Shown here: one piece after another, positions 26,998 to 35,782 of the stretch
How positions within the stretch are numbered: position 1 is the stretch's first letter
Layout of the letters: the number at the start of each line of letters is the position of its first letter
Assembly (NCBI GenBank): GCA_004144185.1
Contig: SEFP01000001.1
Location: 124,001-188,000 of the forward strand
DNA from: Sphingobacteriales bacterium
GTDB lineage: Bacteria; Bacteroidota; Bacteroidia; Chitinophagales; Chitinophagaceae
DNA length: 64,000 nucleotides
Reading direction: 5' to 3'
The notes under the pieces: generated by a model
The model's database searches: none
The model's input: only the letters and a program-made list of their open reading frames with translations
Told to the model about the DNA's origin: nothing
Translations under genes and position numbers: made by a program

Positions 26998-27759
26998 TTA
27001 GTAGACCGAGACAAATCCCTTTTCCCAGTTTTCCCGGTTGCGGAAAATATCAAACCGGAACAGACCTTTTTTCTGGAAGTTGCGTTTGTCCAGCACCACT
27101 GGCGACTCCAGTACGCGGGGCAGTTCCAGAACCATTTTATTAGATCCGTCGTAAAACCGGATCACATACTGGTAGGTCTTGGGATCCGGAAGCTCAATAT
27201 TAATATGGCCGGTAAACGGGTTTGTGAATACATACGGCGACGGCACAATTTCCGGAATCGGCTTGATCAGGCCGGGTAATTTTACCGGTGCGGTCACTGT
27301 TCCGGTAGCCGAGTCGATGGAAACGGTAGCCAGGACGGGTAGAATCTTGACCAGCAATTTTTGCAACGAGTCGTTGCCAGGAATAATCCCGGCAGCCAGA
27401 ATCTGTGCACTGTCTACTTTCAGCTTAAACCGGTTGGAATACCAGGTCAGGTCTGAGGAGAACGCAATGTACAGGCGATAGTAATTGGCTCCCGGAAGCG
27501 GGTGACCGTCGATAAAGCCCTGCGGACCCTTTTTCAGGTTTTTGACAAACCCGATCGTTGTAAAGTTGTAAATCGAATCTGAGGAACGCTGCACCGCGAT
27601 CGACTTAATGCCGTCGTACTGCGCCGTCCAGCCCAGAATGTTCATCCCTCTGTGCGTAGCGCCTACCATATCCGGAAGCTGCGGCTGGGCGTGTGCCGTC
27701 TTGGAAAAGCAGCAACAAGCAGTGATCAAAATCGCTGCAAATACCTTCAAACCAGTCAT
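26998..27759 (-). CDS. secreted protein with a fibronectin-III-like N-terminal region, unknown function
   Basis: A 253-residue exported protein. Signal peptide MTGLKVFAAILITACCCFSKTAHAQ, then a segment GMNILGWTAQYDGIKSIAVQRSSDSIYNFTTIGFV and GANYYRLYIAF that reads like a fibronectin type III domain (W, Y and L of the beta sandwich). The second half ends in ELPDPKTYQYVIRFYDG and a beta-rich block resembling the end of sorting domains, but no clear type IX C-terminal signal is seen. The family occurs in Bacteroidota as a hypothetical protein. TAGGTTTA, close to the -7 box, lies just before the ATG. Confidence 0.7.
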   Translation of the reverse strand: MTGLKVFAAILITACCCFSKTAHAQPQLPDMVGATHRGMNILGWTAQYDGIKSIAVQRSSDSIYNFTTIGFVKNLKKGPQGFIDGHPLPGANYYRLYIAFSSDLTWYSNRFKLKVDSAQILAAGIIPGNDSLQKLLVKILPVLATVSIDSATGTVTAPVKLPGLIKPIPEIVPSPYVFTNPFTGHINIELPDPKTYQYVIRFYDGSNKMVLELPRVLESPVVLDKRNFQKKGLFRFDIFRNRENWEKGFVSVY

Positions 27760-27886
27760 GGCTGTAAACCTACAGCATAATCAGGAGACGGCCGGAACCC
27801 GATGCATTTTTTAGCGCTTTGACAGGATTCTTTTTGATGCCTTCGGTATTCTGCCTTAGTTTGGGCATTCCCTTTTTTACATACTC

Positions 27887-29389
27887 ATGCGTTCGTTCCT
27901 GAAAAAACCGCTTTCTCACCTGCTGGAGGAAGCCGATTCGTCTGAAAAAAGTCTCAAGCGGACCCTTGGTGCCGGTGCGTTGGTTGCCCTGGGTGTTGGA
28001 GCCATCATTGGTGCCGGCTTGTTTGTGCGCACCGCAGCGGCAGCGGCTCAGAATGCGGGTCCTTCGGTAACCCTCGGATTTATCATTGCGGCAATCGGTT
28101 GTGCCTTTGCCGGATTGTGTTATGCTGAATTATCATCCTCCATTCCGATTTCCGGAAGCGCATACACTTATACCTATGCCACGATGGGCGAGATGCTGGC
28201 CTGGATTATCGGCTGGGATCTGATGCTCGAATATGCGGTCGGTGCGGCTACGGTTGGCATTGCCTGGAGTGAGTATCTCAATCACTTTCTAACCCACGTG
28301 CTGCACGTCAGTCCCATTCCGTATGAATGGAGTCACAGTCCGTTTGAACACAGTTTAGCTGATGCGGCCGGGGTGATTCATCACGGGATGATGAATCTGC
28401 CGGCCCTGGGGATTGTAGCCCTGATGAGCTTGTTACTGATCCGCGGGATTCATGAATCGGCTGTCGTCAACAATATTTTCGTAATTGTTAAGGTCGGAAT
28501 TGTCATTTTGCTGATTGCCTTTGGCTGGCAGTTTATCAATCCGCAAAACCATACGCCCTACATTCCGGAACCTTCGATCTACACTGATCACCAGGGTATC
28601 AGCCACAGTTACGGGGGCATCATGGGGATTCTGGGTGCGGCGGGAGTTGTGTTTTTTGCCTTTATCGGCTTTGATGCGGTGAGTACGGCGGCGCAGGAAA
28701 CCAAGAACCCGAAGCGGGATATGCCGATCGGGATTCTGGGTTCGCTGGTAGTTTGTACCATTCTCTATATCCTGTTTTCACACGTACTGACCGGTATGGC
28801 ACCGGTAGAATTTTTCCGGACAACCGGAAAAGAAGCGTCGGTAGCAGCGGCGATTACCACCTTTATGCCGGGCTATGGCTGGCTGGGACAACTGGTGACG
28901 GTAGCGATTCTGGCCGGTTTTACGTCTGTGATTCTGGTGATGCTGCTGGGCCAGAGCCGGGTATTTTACTCCATGAGCCGCGACGGGCTGATGCCTACGG
29001 TCTTTAGCCAGCTGCACCCCAAATTCCAGACACCCTACAAAGCCAATCTGATTATTCTGGTGCTGGTGGGTGCGTTTGCAGCCTTCGTACCGGGCGATAT
29101 CGTAGGCGATATGACCTCCATCGGAACCTTGTTTGCCTTTATTCTGGTCTGCCTGGCGGTGATCATTCTCCGGAAAAAAGAGCCGGATATGCCACGTAAA
29201 TTCCGGACGCCGCTGGTGCCACTAGTGCCGATCCTCGGTATTCTGGTGTGTTTAGCCATGATTGTCGGATTGGGCTGGACCAACTGGTTGCGACTGGGCG
29301 GCTGGCTGGCAATTGGGTTGCTGGTGTATTACGGCTACAGCATCCACCACAGCAAGCTGGGCAAGATGCGTAAAAACGGTCAGCTTTAA
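27887..29389 (+). CDS. APC-family amino acid permease (cationic-transporter-like)
   Basis: A 500-residue transporter with about 12-14 membrane segments. The start of segment 1, GAGALVALGVGAIIGAGLFVRTAAAA, has the GAIIGAGLF substrate-site motif of the APC superfamily; PISGSAYTYTYATMGEMLAWIIGWDLMLEYAVG is the second family block, and GFDAVSTAAQETKNPKRDMPIGI the conserved loop after segment 6. This layout resembles YfnA and CAT-type permeases for basic or neutral amino acids. Substrate not readable. Stands alone. Confidence 0.93.
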   Translation: MRSFLKKPLSHLLEEADSSEKSLKRTLGAGALVALGVGAIIGAGLFVRTAAAAAQNAGPSVTLGFIIAAIGCAFAGLCYAELSSSIPISGSAYTYTYATMGEMLAWIIGWDLMLEYAVGAATVGIAWSEYLNHFLTHVLHVSPIPYEWSHSPFEHSLADAAGVIHHGMMNLPALGIVALMSLLLIRGIHESAVVNNIFVIVKVGIVILLIAFGWQFINPQNHTPYIPEPSIYTDHQGISHSYGGIMGILGAAGVVFFAFIGFDAVSTAAQETKNPKRDMPIGILGSLVVCTILYILFSHVLTGMAPVEFFRTTGKEASVAAAITTFMPGYGWLGQLVTVAILAGFTSVILVMLLGQSRVFYSMSRDGLMPTVFSQLHPKFQTPYKANLIILVLVGAFAAFVPGDIVGDMTSIGTLFAFILVCLAVIILRKKEPDMPRKFRTPLVPLVPILGILVCLAMIVGLGWTNWLRLGGWLAIGLLVYYGYSIHHSKLGKMRKNGQL

Positions 29390-29460
29390 GCCTGCGCAGC
29401 ATGGCTTGGTTTTTGGATTCTATTTTCACTCTATCCTCACTTTAAAAACTAATTTTATTT

Positions 29461-29691
29461 ATGAGACGCTCCAAAACAATTGGGTTACTGGCTTTCGTAG
29501 CGGGTGCAACGGCGCTGCTGTACAAACCTGCTATGAAGCTGATCCGGGAACTGACTGATAACCGTTCCCGCCGGAAAAGCACCCGGAAAAGCGTTGACGA
29601 TCAGCTGGGTAAGTTTGCAAATCACTACCTGGGCAGCAATCGCCACCATGCGCGTGCCGCCAAACACCACAAGTCAACGACTACGTCCTAG
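29461..29691 (+). CDS. small membrane-anchored basic protein, unknown function
   Basis: A 76-residue protein with one short hydrophobic stretch (TIGLLAFVAGATALLY, residues about 6-21) and a very basic tail with RSRRKSTRKS and a His/Lys-rich end (NRHHARAAKHHKSTT). It looks like an inner-membrane anchor with a cytoplasmic nucleic-acid-like tail, somewhat like YtxH-type proteins, but is not a clear member. A good terminator follows, supporting that it is transcribed as the last gene of a unit, perhaps after the permease. Confidence 0.6.
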   Translation: MRRSKTIGLLAFVAGATALLYKPAMKLIRELTDNRSRRKSTRKSVDDQLGKFANHYLGSNRHHARAAKHHKSTTTS

Positions 29692-29722
29692 GATTTTTTC
29701 AGGAACCGGTTTTCCATTCCCC

Positions 29723-29761
29723 GCATGCACGGCTTTTCTCAAAAGGCCGTGCATGCTGCTT
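29723..29761 (+). terminator. terminator after the small basic protein
   Basis: Stem GCATGCACGGC / GCCGTGCATGC with an inner AAAA/TTTT extension, followed by TGCTTTT. Confidence 0.75.
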
Positions 29762-29778
29762 TTAAGCAGGTTGAATAG

Positions 29779-29786
29779 TACATTTG
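29779..29786 (+). promoter_or_regulatory. -7 box upstream of lpd
   Basis: TACATTTG, an exact TAnnTTTG, 69 bases before the lpd ATG, with a TTTT about 17 bases further upstream as a weak -33 element. Confidence 0.5.
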
Positions 29787-29855
29787 CCGCGCGCTGCGGC
29801 TTCCATTCCGGAAGGTAGCAGATCACCTCTTACTTACGCAATCTCTATAATACAC

Positions 29856-31262
29856 ATGGCATACGATCTGATCGTTATTGGCAGCGGCCCGGGCGGCTAC
29901 GTAGCTGCTATCCGAGCGTCCCAACTGGGCTTTAAAACGGCAATCATTGAGAAAGAATCATTGGGCGGAATCTGCCTTAACTGGGGCTGTATTCCGACCA
30001 AAGCGCTGATCAAAAGCGCTAATGTGATGGATTACTTCTCGCATGCCAAAGACTACGGGATCAACGCCGGTGATTTTGCACCGGATTTCCCGGCCGTGGT
30101 AAAACGCAGCCGTGGCGTGGCCGACAAGATGAGTAAGGGCATTCAATTCCTGATGAAGAAAAACAAAATCGACGTCCTCATGGGGTTTGCAACCGTTAAA
30201 GGCGGTGGCAAAATCTCTGTAAAGAGCGCCGATGGCAACATGCAGGACGTTGAAGCCAAGAATATTATTATTGCAACCGGTGGCCGCGCCCGTGAGTTGC
30301 CTTCCATGCCAATCGACGGTAAAAAGATCATTGGGTACCGAGAGGCGATGGTGCTTCCGGAACGCCCTAAAACCATGATCGTAGTGGGTTCTGGTGCCAT
30401 CGGGGTCGAGTTTGCGTATGTGTACGCCAACATGGGCACCCAGGTGACCATCGTGGAATATGCACCGCGCATTGTGCCGGTAGAAGATGAAGACATCTCC
30501 AAAGAACTGGAGAAAAGCTATAAGAAGCGTGGCATTACCATCATGACCAATGCCAATGTGGAGCGCGTGGATACGTCCGGAAACGGCGTCAAGGCATTTG
30601 TAAAAACAGCTACTGGCGAAGTAACGCTGGAAGCAGACGTATTGCTGAGTGCGGTGGGTGTAGTGGCCAATATCGAAGGCATTGGTCTTGAAGAAGTAGG
30701 CGTTAAAACTGAAAAAGGCAAGATTGTGGTAGACCCGTACGGCAAAACCTCTGTAGACGGTCTGTACGCCATCGGCGACTGCACACCAGGTCAGGCACTG
30801 GCTCACGTAGCCTCTAAAGAAGCGGTAGTTTGCGTAGAGGCGATTGCCCATGCAGCCGGAACCTACCACCACAAGCCGGAACCGGTTGATTACGGCAACG
30901 TACCGGGTTGTACCTATTGCACGCCGGAAATCGCATCCGTAGGGATGACTGAAAAAGCCGCCCGCGAAGCCGGTTACGAACTGAAAGTAGGTAAGTTTCC
31001 ATTCTCCGCATCTGGAAAAGCTTCTGCTGCCGGTGCGACTGAAGGCTTCGTCAAAGTGATCTTTGACGCCAAATACGGCGAGTGGCTGGGTACGCACATG
31101 ATCGGTGCCAACGTAACGGAGATCATCTCCGAGACTGTACTGGGCCGTAAGTTGGAAACTACCTGGCAGGAAGTGCTCGATGCCATTCACCCGCACCCGA
31201 CCATGAGTGAAGGGGTGAAAGATGCTGTAGAAGTTGCCCTTGGCGAAGCCATTCACCTGTAA
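29856..31262 (+). CDS. lpdA: dihydrolipoyl dehydrogenase (E3)
   Basis: A 468-residue FAD flavoprotein that reoxidises dihydrolipoyl groups of 2-oxoacid dehydrogenases and the glycine cleavage system. ATG 29856 (MAYDLIVIGSGPGGYVAA) begins at the FAD fold; the longer frame is not supported. The redox disulfide is in GGICLNWGCIPTKALI, NAD binding in VVGSGAIGVEFAYVYANMG, second FAD block YAIGDCTPGQALAHVA and the C-terminal active-site His-Glu in HPHPTMSEGVKDA. The W in the disulfide motif is a common variant. E1/E2 genes are not nearby. Confidence 0.96.
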   Translation: MAYDLIVIGSGPGGYVAAIRASQLGFKTAIIEKESLGGICLNWGCIPTKALIKSANVMDYFSHAKDYGINAGDFAPDFPAVVKRSRGVADKMSKGIQFLMKKNKIDVLMGFATVKGGGKISVKSADGNMQDVEAKNIIIATGGRARELPSMPIDGKKIIGYREAMVLPERPKTMIVVGSGAIGVEFAYVYANMGTQVTIVEYAPRIVPVEDEDISKELEKSYKKRGITIMTNANVERVDTSGNGVKAFVKTATGEVTLEADVLLSAVGVVANIEGIGLEEVGVKTEKGKIVVDPYGKTSVDGLYAIGDCTPGQALAHVASKEAVVCVEAIAHAAGTYHHKPEPVDYGNVPGCTYCTPEIASVGMTEKAAREAGYELKVGKFPFSASGKASAAGATEGFVKVIFDAKYGEWLGTHMIGANVTEIISETVLGRKLETTWQEVLDAIHPHPTMSEGVKDAVEVALGEAIHL

Positions 31263-31284
31263 AGAACCTGATCTAATCTTCCGG

Positions 31285-31315
31285 AAAAGCCACACATTTT
31301 GTGTGGCTTTTCTGT
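31285..31315 (+). terminator. terminator after lpdA
   Basis: 11-bp stem AAAAGCCACAC / GTGTGGCTTTT with a 5-base loop, 22 bases after the lpdA stop. Confidence 0.85.
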
Positions 31316-31328
31316 TTAGCTTTAAAAG

Positions 31329-31544
31329 ATGCTACTGCAAGCTGCTATTGGTATGGGGATGTTGCTCTTACCTATCCTATGGGTAGTTGTGTCCGTGTGG
31401 CTGACTTCCTTGTTAGGCGCCGTTTTATTCCGGAAGGACAAAGTAAAAATTAGATCTATTTCCCGAACACTATTAATGATCACCAGTCTGCTTCTAGCGT
31501 GTATCTTGTTGTTTATTATGGGTGTAGCTGGTGGAATTAATTAA
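31329..31544 (+). CDS. small two-segment membrane protein, unknown function
   Basis: A 71-residue frame starting at ATG 31329 with two hydrophobic segments (about residues 5-33 and 48-67) separated by a basic loop (FRKDKVKIRSISRT). It lies after the lpdA terminator, with no clear promoter or domain. Composition favours a real small membrane protein, but it is not a family I recognise. Confidence 0.5.
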   Translation: MLLQAAIGMGMLLLPILWVVVSVWLTSLLGAVLFRKDKVKIRSISRTLLMITSLLLACILLFIMGVAGGIN

Positions 31545-31603
31545 CCTGTTTATCTCTCCTGAAAAGTGCAAAGTACCAGCCTTTCCGGAGAAGAGCCCAA
31601 ATA

Positions 31604-31695
31604 TGGGTCACTCCGACCGAGAGAGGAATCTTACAGCACTTGTGTCCGGCATTGGTGAGATCTATCATTTACAGTCGAGATGACCCGGATAGCGT
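31604..31695. repeat. GTCATTCCGACC-family intergenic element, copy A
   Basis: About 92 bases, beginning TGGGTCACTCCGACCGAGAG and ending CGAGATGACCC followed by GGATAGCGT. The outer GGGTCA and TGACCC are inverted complements. Shares order and length with copy B 31 bases downstream. Confidence 0.65.
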
Positions 31696-31726
31696 GATTA
31701 ATACTTTTCCGGAAGTACAAATATCA

Positions 31727-31819
31727 TGGGTCATTCCGACCGGTAGGGAGGAATCTCACGGCACCTGTTCCTGCTATTATGGGATCTGGGCTTTTACAGT
31801 CGAGATCCCATAATAGCGT
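31727..31819. repeat. GTCATTCCGACC-family intergenic element, copy B
   Basis: About 93 bases beginning TGGGTCATTCCGACCGGTAG and ending TAATAGCGT. Its second half is a perfect 14-bp hairpin: CTATTATGGGATCT (31774-31787) and complement (31803-31816) with a 15-base loop. Confidence 0.7.
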
Positions 31820-31879
31820 AATCGGTGATTTCTGAAAGACGATAAAGGAATTCCCGGAAAACTAAAGACCGGTAGTTCC

Positions 31880-32590
31880 CTAGCGCCCGAAGCGCATTTT
31901 GAAGACGCCCAGCATAGCCTCTTTGACGATGCCTTTGCTCATCTTCGATACGCCTTCCACCCGGTCGATAAAACGGATAGGCACTTCTTTAATTTTAAAT
32001 CCGGCTTTCCAAGCCCGGTACTTCATACCGATCTGAAACGCGTAGCCTACAAACTTGACGTTGCTTAGATTGATGGTCTCCAAAACAACCCTCCGGTAGC
32101 AGATAAAGCCAGCGGTCGGGTCTTTCACCGGCATCCAGGTAATCAGTTGGGTGTACATCGCGCCGCCTTTGGAGATCATCACCCGATCGGCCGGCCAGTT
32201 GACAATACTACCGCCCTTTACATACCGGGAGCCGATGGCCAAATCTGCCGCTCCGGACGCCACCGCTTCGTGAAGGCGCAGCAAATCTTTGGGATCGTGC
32301 GAGAAGTCGGCATCCATTTCGAAGATGTATTCATAGCCCTGCTCCAGCCCCCAGCGAAAGCCGGTAATATACGCCGTACCCAAACCCAGTTTTCCGGAAC
32401 GCTCAATCAAATGCAGGTTTTTGGAGAATTCCTGCTCCTGAAGCCGGCGGATAATGCCGGCGGTGCCATCGGGCGAACCGTCATCAATAATCAGCACATG
32501 GAAATCGCCGGGCAACGCAAAGACAGCACGCACAATTTTTTCGGCGTTTTCTTTCTCGTTGTACGTAGGGATAATGACTAGTTTGTCCAC
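31880..32590 (-). CDS. polyprenol monophosphomannose synthase-like GT2 glycosyltransferase
   Basis: A 236-residue GT2 enzyme of the dolichyl-phosphate mannose synthase type without membrane domain. VIIPTYNEKENAEKIV, IDDGSPDGTA, GLGTAYITGFRWGLEQGYEYIFEMDADFSHDP (metal-binding DAD) and GSRYVKGGSIVNWP are all DPM1-like; the end VPIRFIDRVEGVSKMSKGIVKEA also fits. It probably transfers a sugar, often mannose, from a nucleotide donor to polyprenyl phosphate. GDP-mannose would come from ManC at 6.5 kb. The lipid-sugar user is not in the window. Confidence 0.9.
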   Translation of the reverse strand: MDKLVIIPTYNEKENAEKIVRAVFALPGDFHVLIIDDGSPDGTAGIIRRLQEQEFSKNLHLIERSGKLGLGTAYITGFRWGLEQGYEYIFEMDADFSHDPKDLLRLHEAVASGAADLAIGSRYVKGGSIVNWPADRVMISKGGAMYTQLITWMPVKDPTAGFICYRRVVLETINLSNVKFVGYAFQIGMKYRAWKAGFKIKEVPIRFIDRVEGVSKMSKGIVKEAMLGVFKMRFGR

Positions 32591-32657
32591 AAAAGAAGCA
32601 GGAACGGGCAGGGGGCGAAAGTAGTACGCGATGCGGTGTTAAAAAATAGAAATTCCC

Positions 32658-33449
32658 TTAGTGCTTGCTGGAACGCTTGGGACGCTCCCGAAACCCGTCT
32701 ATCAACGTTTGTAAGACCTGCTTGGTATGGAGTGCAAATTCTTTCTCCAGCACCCAGTGGTGGTAGCCCGGATCCGCTTTCAGCACATCGCGCACCGTGC
32801 GGCCCTGATACTTGCCGAAGTTGTAACACACCTCACCGTTTTTGGATACCAGCCGGCGCGCATAATCCACCAACGGCTCCTTGCCGAAGGTAAACTGATG
32901 CAAATGTTCCACATCAACGGCCAACTGCGGGTACCGGTCGAGCTGGCCCGTCAGCACATCGATCACGGCCTGGGTATCGGCCTCAGCACTGTGGGCATTC
33001 TCAAGGGGTTTGCCGCAGTAAAATTCGACTGCAGCGCTAAGGGTGCGCTTTTCCATCCGGAAAAAGATCTGCTGCGGGTCCACGATGTGGCAGTTGCCGA
33101 AATCAGGTGTGATGCCGACGCGTAAAAATTCTTCAGCCAGCAGGGGAATATCGAAGTTGAGCACGTTGTAACCGGCGACATCGCAGTCCCGGAAGTAATC
33201 CAGAATCTGTGGAGCGATCGCAGCAAAATTTGGACTGTCTTGTACATCTTCATTGCTGATGCCATGCACGTCAAAGGCACCCGGCGTGATCGGCATTTCC
33301 GGATTTACACGCCGCACCAGCGACTCACGGGCACCATCGGGATGAATGCGCACCAAGGCAATCTCTACAATCCGGTCTTTGATTATATCCGCTCCGGTGG
33401 TTTCCAGGTCAAAGAACACCACCGGCCGGGTCAGCTTTAAACGATGCAT
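32658..33449 (-). CDS. DEDDh 3'-5' exonuclease, DnaQ family
   Basis: A 263-residue protein. The exonuclease domain fills residues about 10-175: VVFFDLETTGAD (Exo I, Asp and Glu), AGYNVLNFDIPLLAEEF (Exo II, Asp) and ENAHSAEADTQAVIDVL (Exo III, His and Asp), the full DEDDh set. The C-terminal part (NFGKYQGRTVRDVLKADPGYHHWVL) is a small domain seen in several Bacteroidota DnaQ-like proteins. It may proofread DNA polymerase III or act in repair or RNA trimming. ATG 33449 avoids overlap with mpl, which ends 18 bases upstream, so the two may be co-transcribed. Confidence 0.9.
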   Translation of the reverse strand: MHRLKLTRPVVFFDLETTGADIIKDRIVEIALVRIHPDGARESLVRRVNPEMPITPGAFDVHGISNEDVQDSPNFAAIAPQILDYFRDCDVAGYNVLNFDIPLLAEEFLRVGITPDFGNCHIVDPQQIFFRMEKRTLSAAVEFYCGKPLENAHSAEADTQAVIDVLTGQLDRYPQLAVDVEHLHQFTFGKEPLVDYARRLVSKNGEVCYNFGKYQGRTVRDVLKADPGYHHWVLEKEFALHTKQVLQTLIDGFRERPKRSSKH

Positions 33450-33466
33450 ACCATTAAAATACTTTT

Positions 33467-34834
33467 CTAAACAGATTCTGTCAACAGGGTTTTCCAATCA
33501 GTGCCTTCGAATGTTCCGGAACTCATCAGTAGCAGGCATACTGGTTCAGCAGATTGTGCAACCAGCTGCGTTACCTGCTGCCGGAGGGCTTCTACCTGGT
33601 CTATGACAGCCAGATCAGGTCGGCCAAAGCCCGCGTGTACAGTTTCCGGAAGCAACGACGCAAGGCGTTTCAGTTGCAGGGCATGGCTGCTGAAATACAC
33701 CAGCGCATCATCCGCTGCATCCATACTGCCGGCATACTGGTCCAGAAAATCTTTGCTTAAGCTGCTGTAGGTATGCAGTTCAAAAAGGGCAATCAACCGC
33801 CGGTTGGGATACGCTTCCCGCACGGCATCCAGCGTAGCTTTCAGCTTGGAAGGCGCATGTGCAAAATCCCGGAAGGCGATGATCTGGTTAGTTTCAAAGG
33901 CTTTTTCCAGTCGTTTGGCAGCGCCCCCGAAGTCCTGAATGGCCTCATAAAATGCCTCAGCCGATACGCCCAGCGTTTCGCAGATGGCTTTTGCACCCAT
34001 CAGATTCAGCAGATTGTGGCGGCCAAACACCGCCAGTGGAATCTCGGTTCCGGATGTGGTCGTCAGCAATGCTTTTCCGTCTTCGTAGCGGTACTGCGGC
34101 ATTGAGTACGGGATCATCTTCAGGTAGCTTCCGGAATCGGCTACGACCCGGACGACTTCCGAATCGTCGGCATTGTACACCAGTGTGGTACCGGCGTCCA
34201 GGTTTTGCAGGTAGGTCTGGAACTGCGACACGTAGTTTTCGTACGTCGGGAATACGTTGATATGATCCCAGGCAATGCCCGACAGCAGGGTAATCTGCGG
34301 ATGGTAGAAGAAAATCTTAGGTCGTTTTTCCAGTACGGACGCCGGGTATTCATCTCCTTCCAGCAACATGACCGGCGCGTCTGACAACTGTACAGATTGT
34401 GCAAACCCTTCCAGCTTGGCGCCCACCAGGTAATCAAACGGCTTGCCTGCTTTTTGCAGCACGTGCATAATCATGCTGGTAATGGTGGTTTTACCGTGCG
34501 ATCCGGCAATAGCCACACGCAGCTTATTTTTGGCCACCTCATAGACATATTCCGGAAACGAATACACAGGAATCTGAAGCTCCCGGGCGCGTTGCAGTTC
34601 AGGATTGTCTTCTTTGGCATGCATCCCAAGTACGACCGCGTCCAGGCCGATAGTAATTTTTTCCGGAAACCAGCCAACCTCAGACGGCAAAATGCCTGTC
34701 TGTAACAGTGCAGTCCTGGCCGGGTCGTGGATGGCATCGTCAGAACCTGTTACCCGGACCCCATCGCGGTACAATGCGAGTGCTAATTGATGCATAACGG
34801 CACCGCCGATTGCAATAAAATGTATACTTTTCAT
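33467..34834 (-). CDS. mpl: UDP-N-acetylmuramate:L-alanyl-gamma-D-glutamyl-meso-diaminopimelate ligase
   Basis: A 455-residue Mur ligase that reattaches recycled murein tripeptide to UDP-MurNAc. It has the N-terminal Rossmann block IHFIAIGGAVMHQLALALYRDG and GSDDAIHDPA, the ATP loop AGSHGKTTITSMI, the ligase centre EGDEYPASVLEKRPKIFFYHP and the C-terminal FELHTYSSLSKDFL. The MHQLALAL form and length separate it from MurC. ATG 34834 begins at the first strand; the longer frame is an extension over the divergent gene. It indicates peptidoglycan recycling. Confidence 0.93.
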   Translation of the reverse strand: MKSIHFIAIGGAVMHQLALALYRDGVRVTGSDDAIHDPARTALLQTGILPSEVGWFPEKITIGLDAVVLGMHAKEDNPELQRARELQIPVYSFPEYVYEVAKNKLRVAIAGSHGKTTITSMIMHVLQKAGKPFDYLVGAKLEGFAQSVQLSDAPVMLLEGDEYPASVLEKRPKIFFYHPQITLLSGIAWDHINVFPTYENYVSQFQTYLQNLDAGTTLVYNADDSEVVRVVADSGSYLKMIPYSMPQYRYEDGKALLTTTSGTEIPLAVFGRHNLLNLMGAKAICETLGVSAEAFYEAIQDFGGAAKRLEKAFETNQIIAFRDFAHAPSKLKATLDAVREAYPNRRLIALFELHTYSSLSKDFLDQYAGSMDAADDALVYFSSHALQLKRLASLLPETVHAGFGRPDLAVIDQVEALRQQVTQLVAQSAEPVCLLLMSSGTFEGTDWKTLLTESV

Positions 34835-34904
34835 TATTTTCGTGCAAACAAAATTCACAGAGACCGTCCAAAAGTACTCCGACGGATTCCAACCTTCTTC
34901 TATC

Positions 34905-35054
34905 ATGCGCAAGCTTTCTTCGTTTCGCCGTCTCGCAGTTGTGGTCTTTACGGTTATTACCAGCAGCCTGCTGATGGCATCCTGTGCGGCTTCCGGTCCT
35001 AAATATGGTTGTCCGGGTGCTGTAAACCAAGGCAGTAAGTACGCACGCGACTAA
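34905..35054 (+). CDS. very small lipoprotein
   Basis: A 49-residue lipoprotein from ATG 34905: basic MRKLSSFRR, hydrophobic core LAVVVFTVITSSLL and lipobox MASC (Cys about residue 26), leaving about 24 mature residues ending GCPGAVNQGSKYARD. No domain. Divergent from mpl. Similar mini-lipoproteins with a GCP motif occur in Bacteroidota; no function is known. A terminator 40 bases downstream supports a real transcript. Confidence 0.7.
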   Translation: MRKLSSFRRLAVVVFTVITSSLLMASCAASGPKYGCPGAVNQGSKYARD

Positions 35055-35092
35055 GCGACTGGTTATACTTTTTCCGGAAAATGTAGTTTCCG

Positions 35093-35129
35093 AAAAAGCC
35101 CTGTCTGATCCATCAGACAGGGCTTTTTA
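35093..35129. terminator. bidirectional terminator
   Basis: Stem AAAAAGCCCTGTCTGAT / ATCAGACAGGGCTTTTT with a 2-base loop. It lies between the rightward small lipoprotein gene and the leftward barrel gene. Confidence 0.9.
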
Positions 35130-35153
35130 TTTAAACGGGTTCCGGACCTGTGC

Positions 35154-35771
35154 TTAGAAAAAGCTGTAGCCCACATGAATCTGAAAGCTGCGCTGCTTCC
35201 AGTTCTCCTGTACTTTGTCAGCATTGTTGACATCGGTGAGTCCCAGCACGTAGCGGGCGCCTACCTGTAATTTGAAGGGCAGTTTGGCGGAGGCCCCGAT
35301 CACGCCTTCAATATTGGACTTCCTGAAAATATCGTCAGGATTCTTCAACAGATTTTCTTTGTCCGATACGCTCAGGTTGGCTGTAAACTGCGGACCAATC
35401 TGCAACCACAGTGGGCCGACCACTTTCAACTGAAATAAAATAGGTACTGAAAGCTGGTTGAGCCGGTAGCGCCCCGATTTGGCGGAGTCTTTCAGATCGT
35501 TGTAGTAATTGGTGTAAAAATCCTTCGCGGTTTTTCCGGAAGACGTAAAAGATGTTTGAGTAAAAAAAGCTTCTGCCTGTACGCCCATGCGCACGGCCGT
35601 GGCACCGGCATATACGCCGCCCAGAATATTGGCTTTGTAACCGTCCTCCCAGGAAGTGCCATTGAGCTGCGACAGATTGGCGCCCAGTTTCAAACCGGCA
35701 TAGAAGCTTTGCGCACGCACAGCAGTGGTAATTGAACAGGCTGCAACAGCCAGAAGTAACGCTTTTTTCAT
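35154..35771 (-). CDS. PorT-family-like outer-membrane beta-barrel protein
   Basis: A 205-residue exported protein: signal peptide MKKALLLAVAACSITTAVRAQ, then SFYAGLKLGANLSQLNG, which is the opening of outer-membrane beta-barrel (OMP_b-brl_2) proteins, about eight predicted strands, and a C-terminal aromatic end (QIHVGYSFF) used for barrel assembly. It is a general barrel; the true PorT is at 53 kb. Lies just downstream of bshC on the same strand with an 11-base gap, probably cotranscribed, without an obvious functional link. Confidence 0.85.
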   Translation of the reverse strand: MKKALLLAVAACSITTAVRAQSFYAGLKLGANLSQLNGTSWEDGYKANILGGVYAGATAVRMGVQAEAFFTQTSFTSSGKTAKDFYTNYYNDLKDSAKSGRYRLNQLSVPILFQLKVVGPLWLQIGPQFTANLSVSDKENLLKNPDDIFRKSNIEGVIGASAKLPFKLQVGARYVLGLTDVNNADKVQENWKQRSFQIHVGYSFF

Positions 35772-35782
35772 AAGGTGGAGGG

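Larger units (their letters stand above)
31545..31879. other. intergenic region with two copies of an inverted-repeat element
   Basis: Apart from the two elements at 31604 and 31727, no gene or RNA is visible in this 335-base spacer between the small membrane protein and the leftward mannosyltransferase-like gene. Confidence 0.7.

Noticed and set aside
29958-31295. 445-codon frame antisense to lpdA
   Set aside because: Same reason; lpdA motifs are complete and the antisense frame has no homology that I can see.
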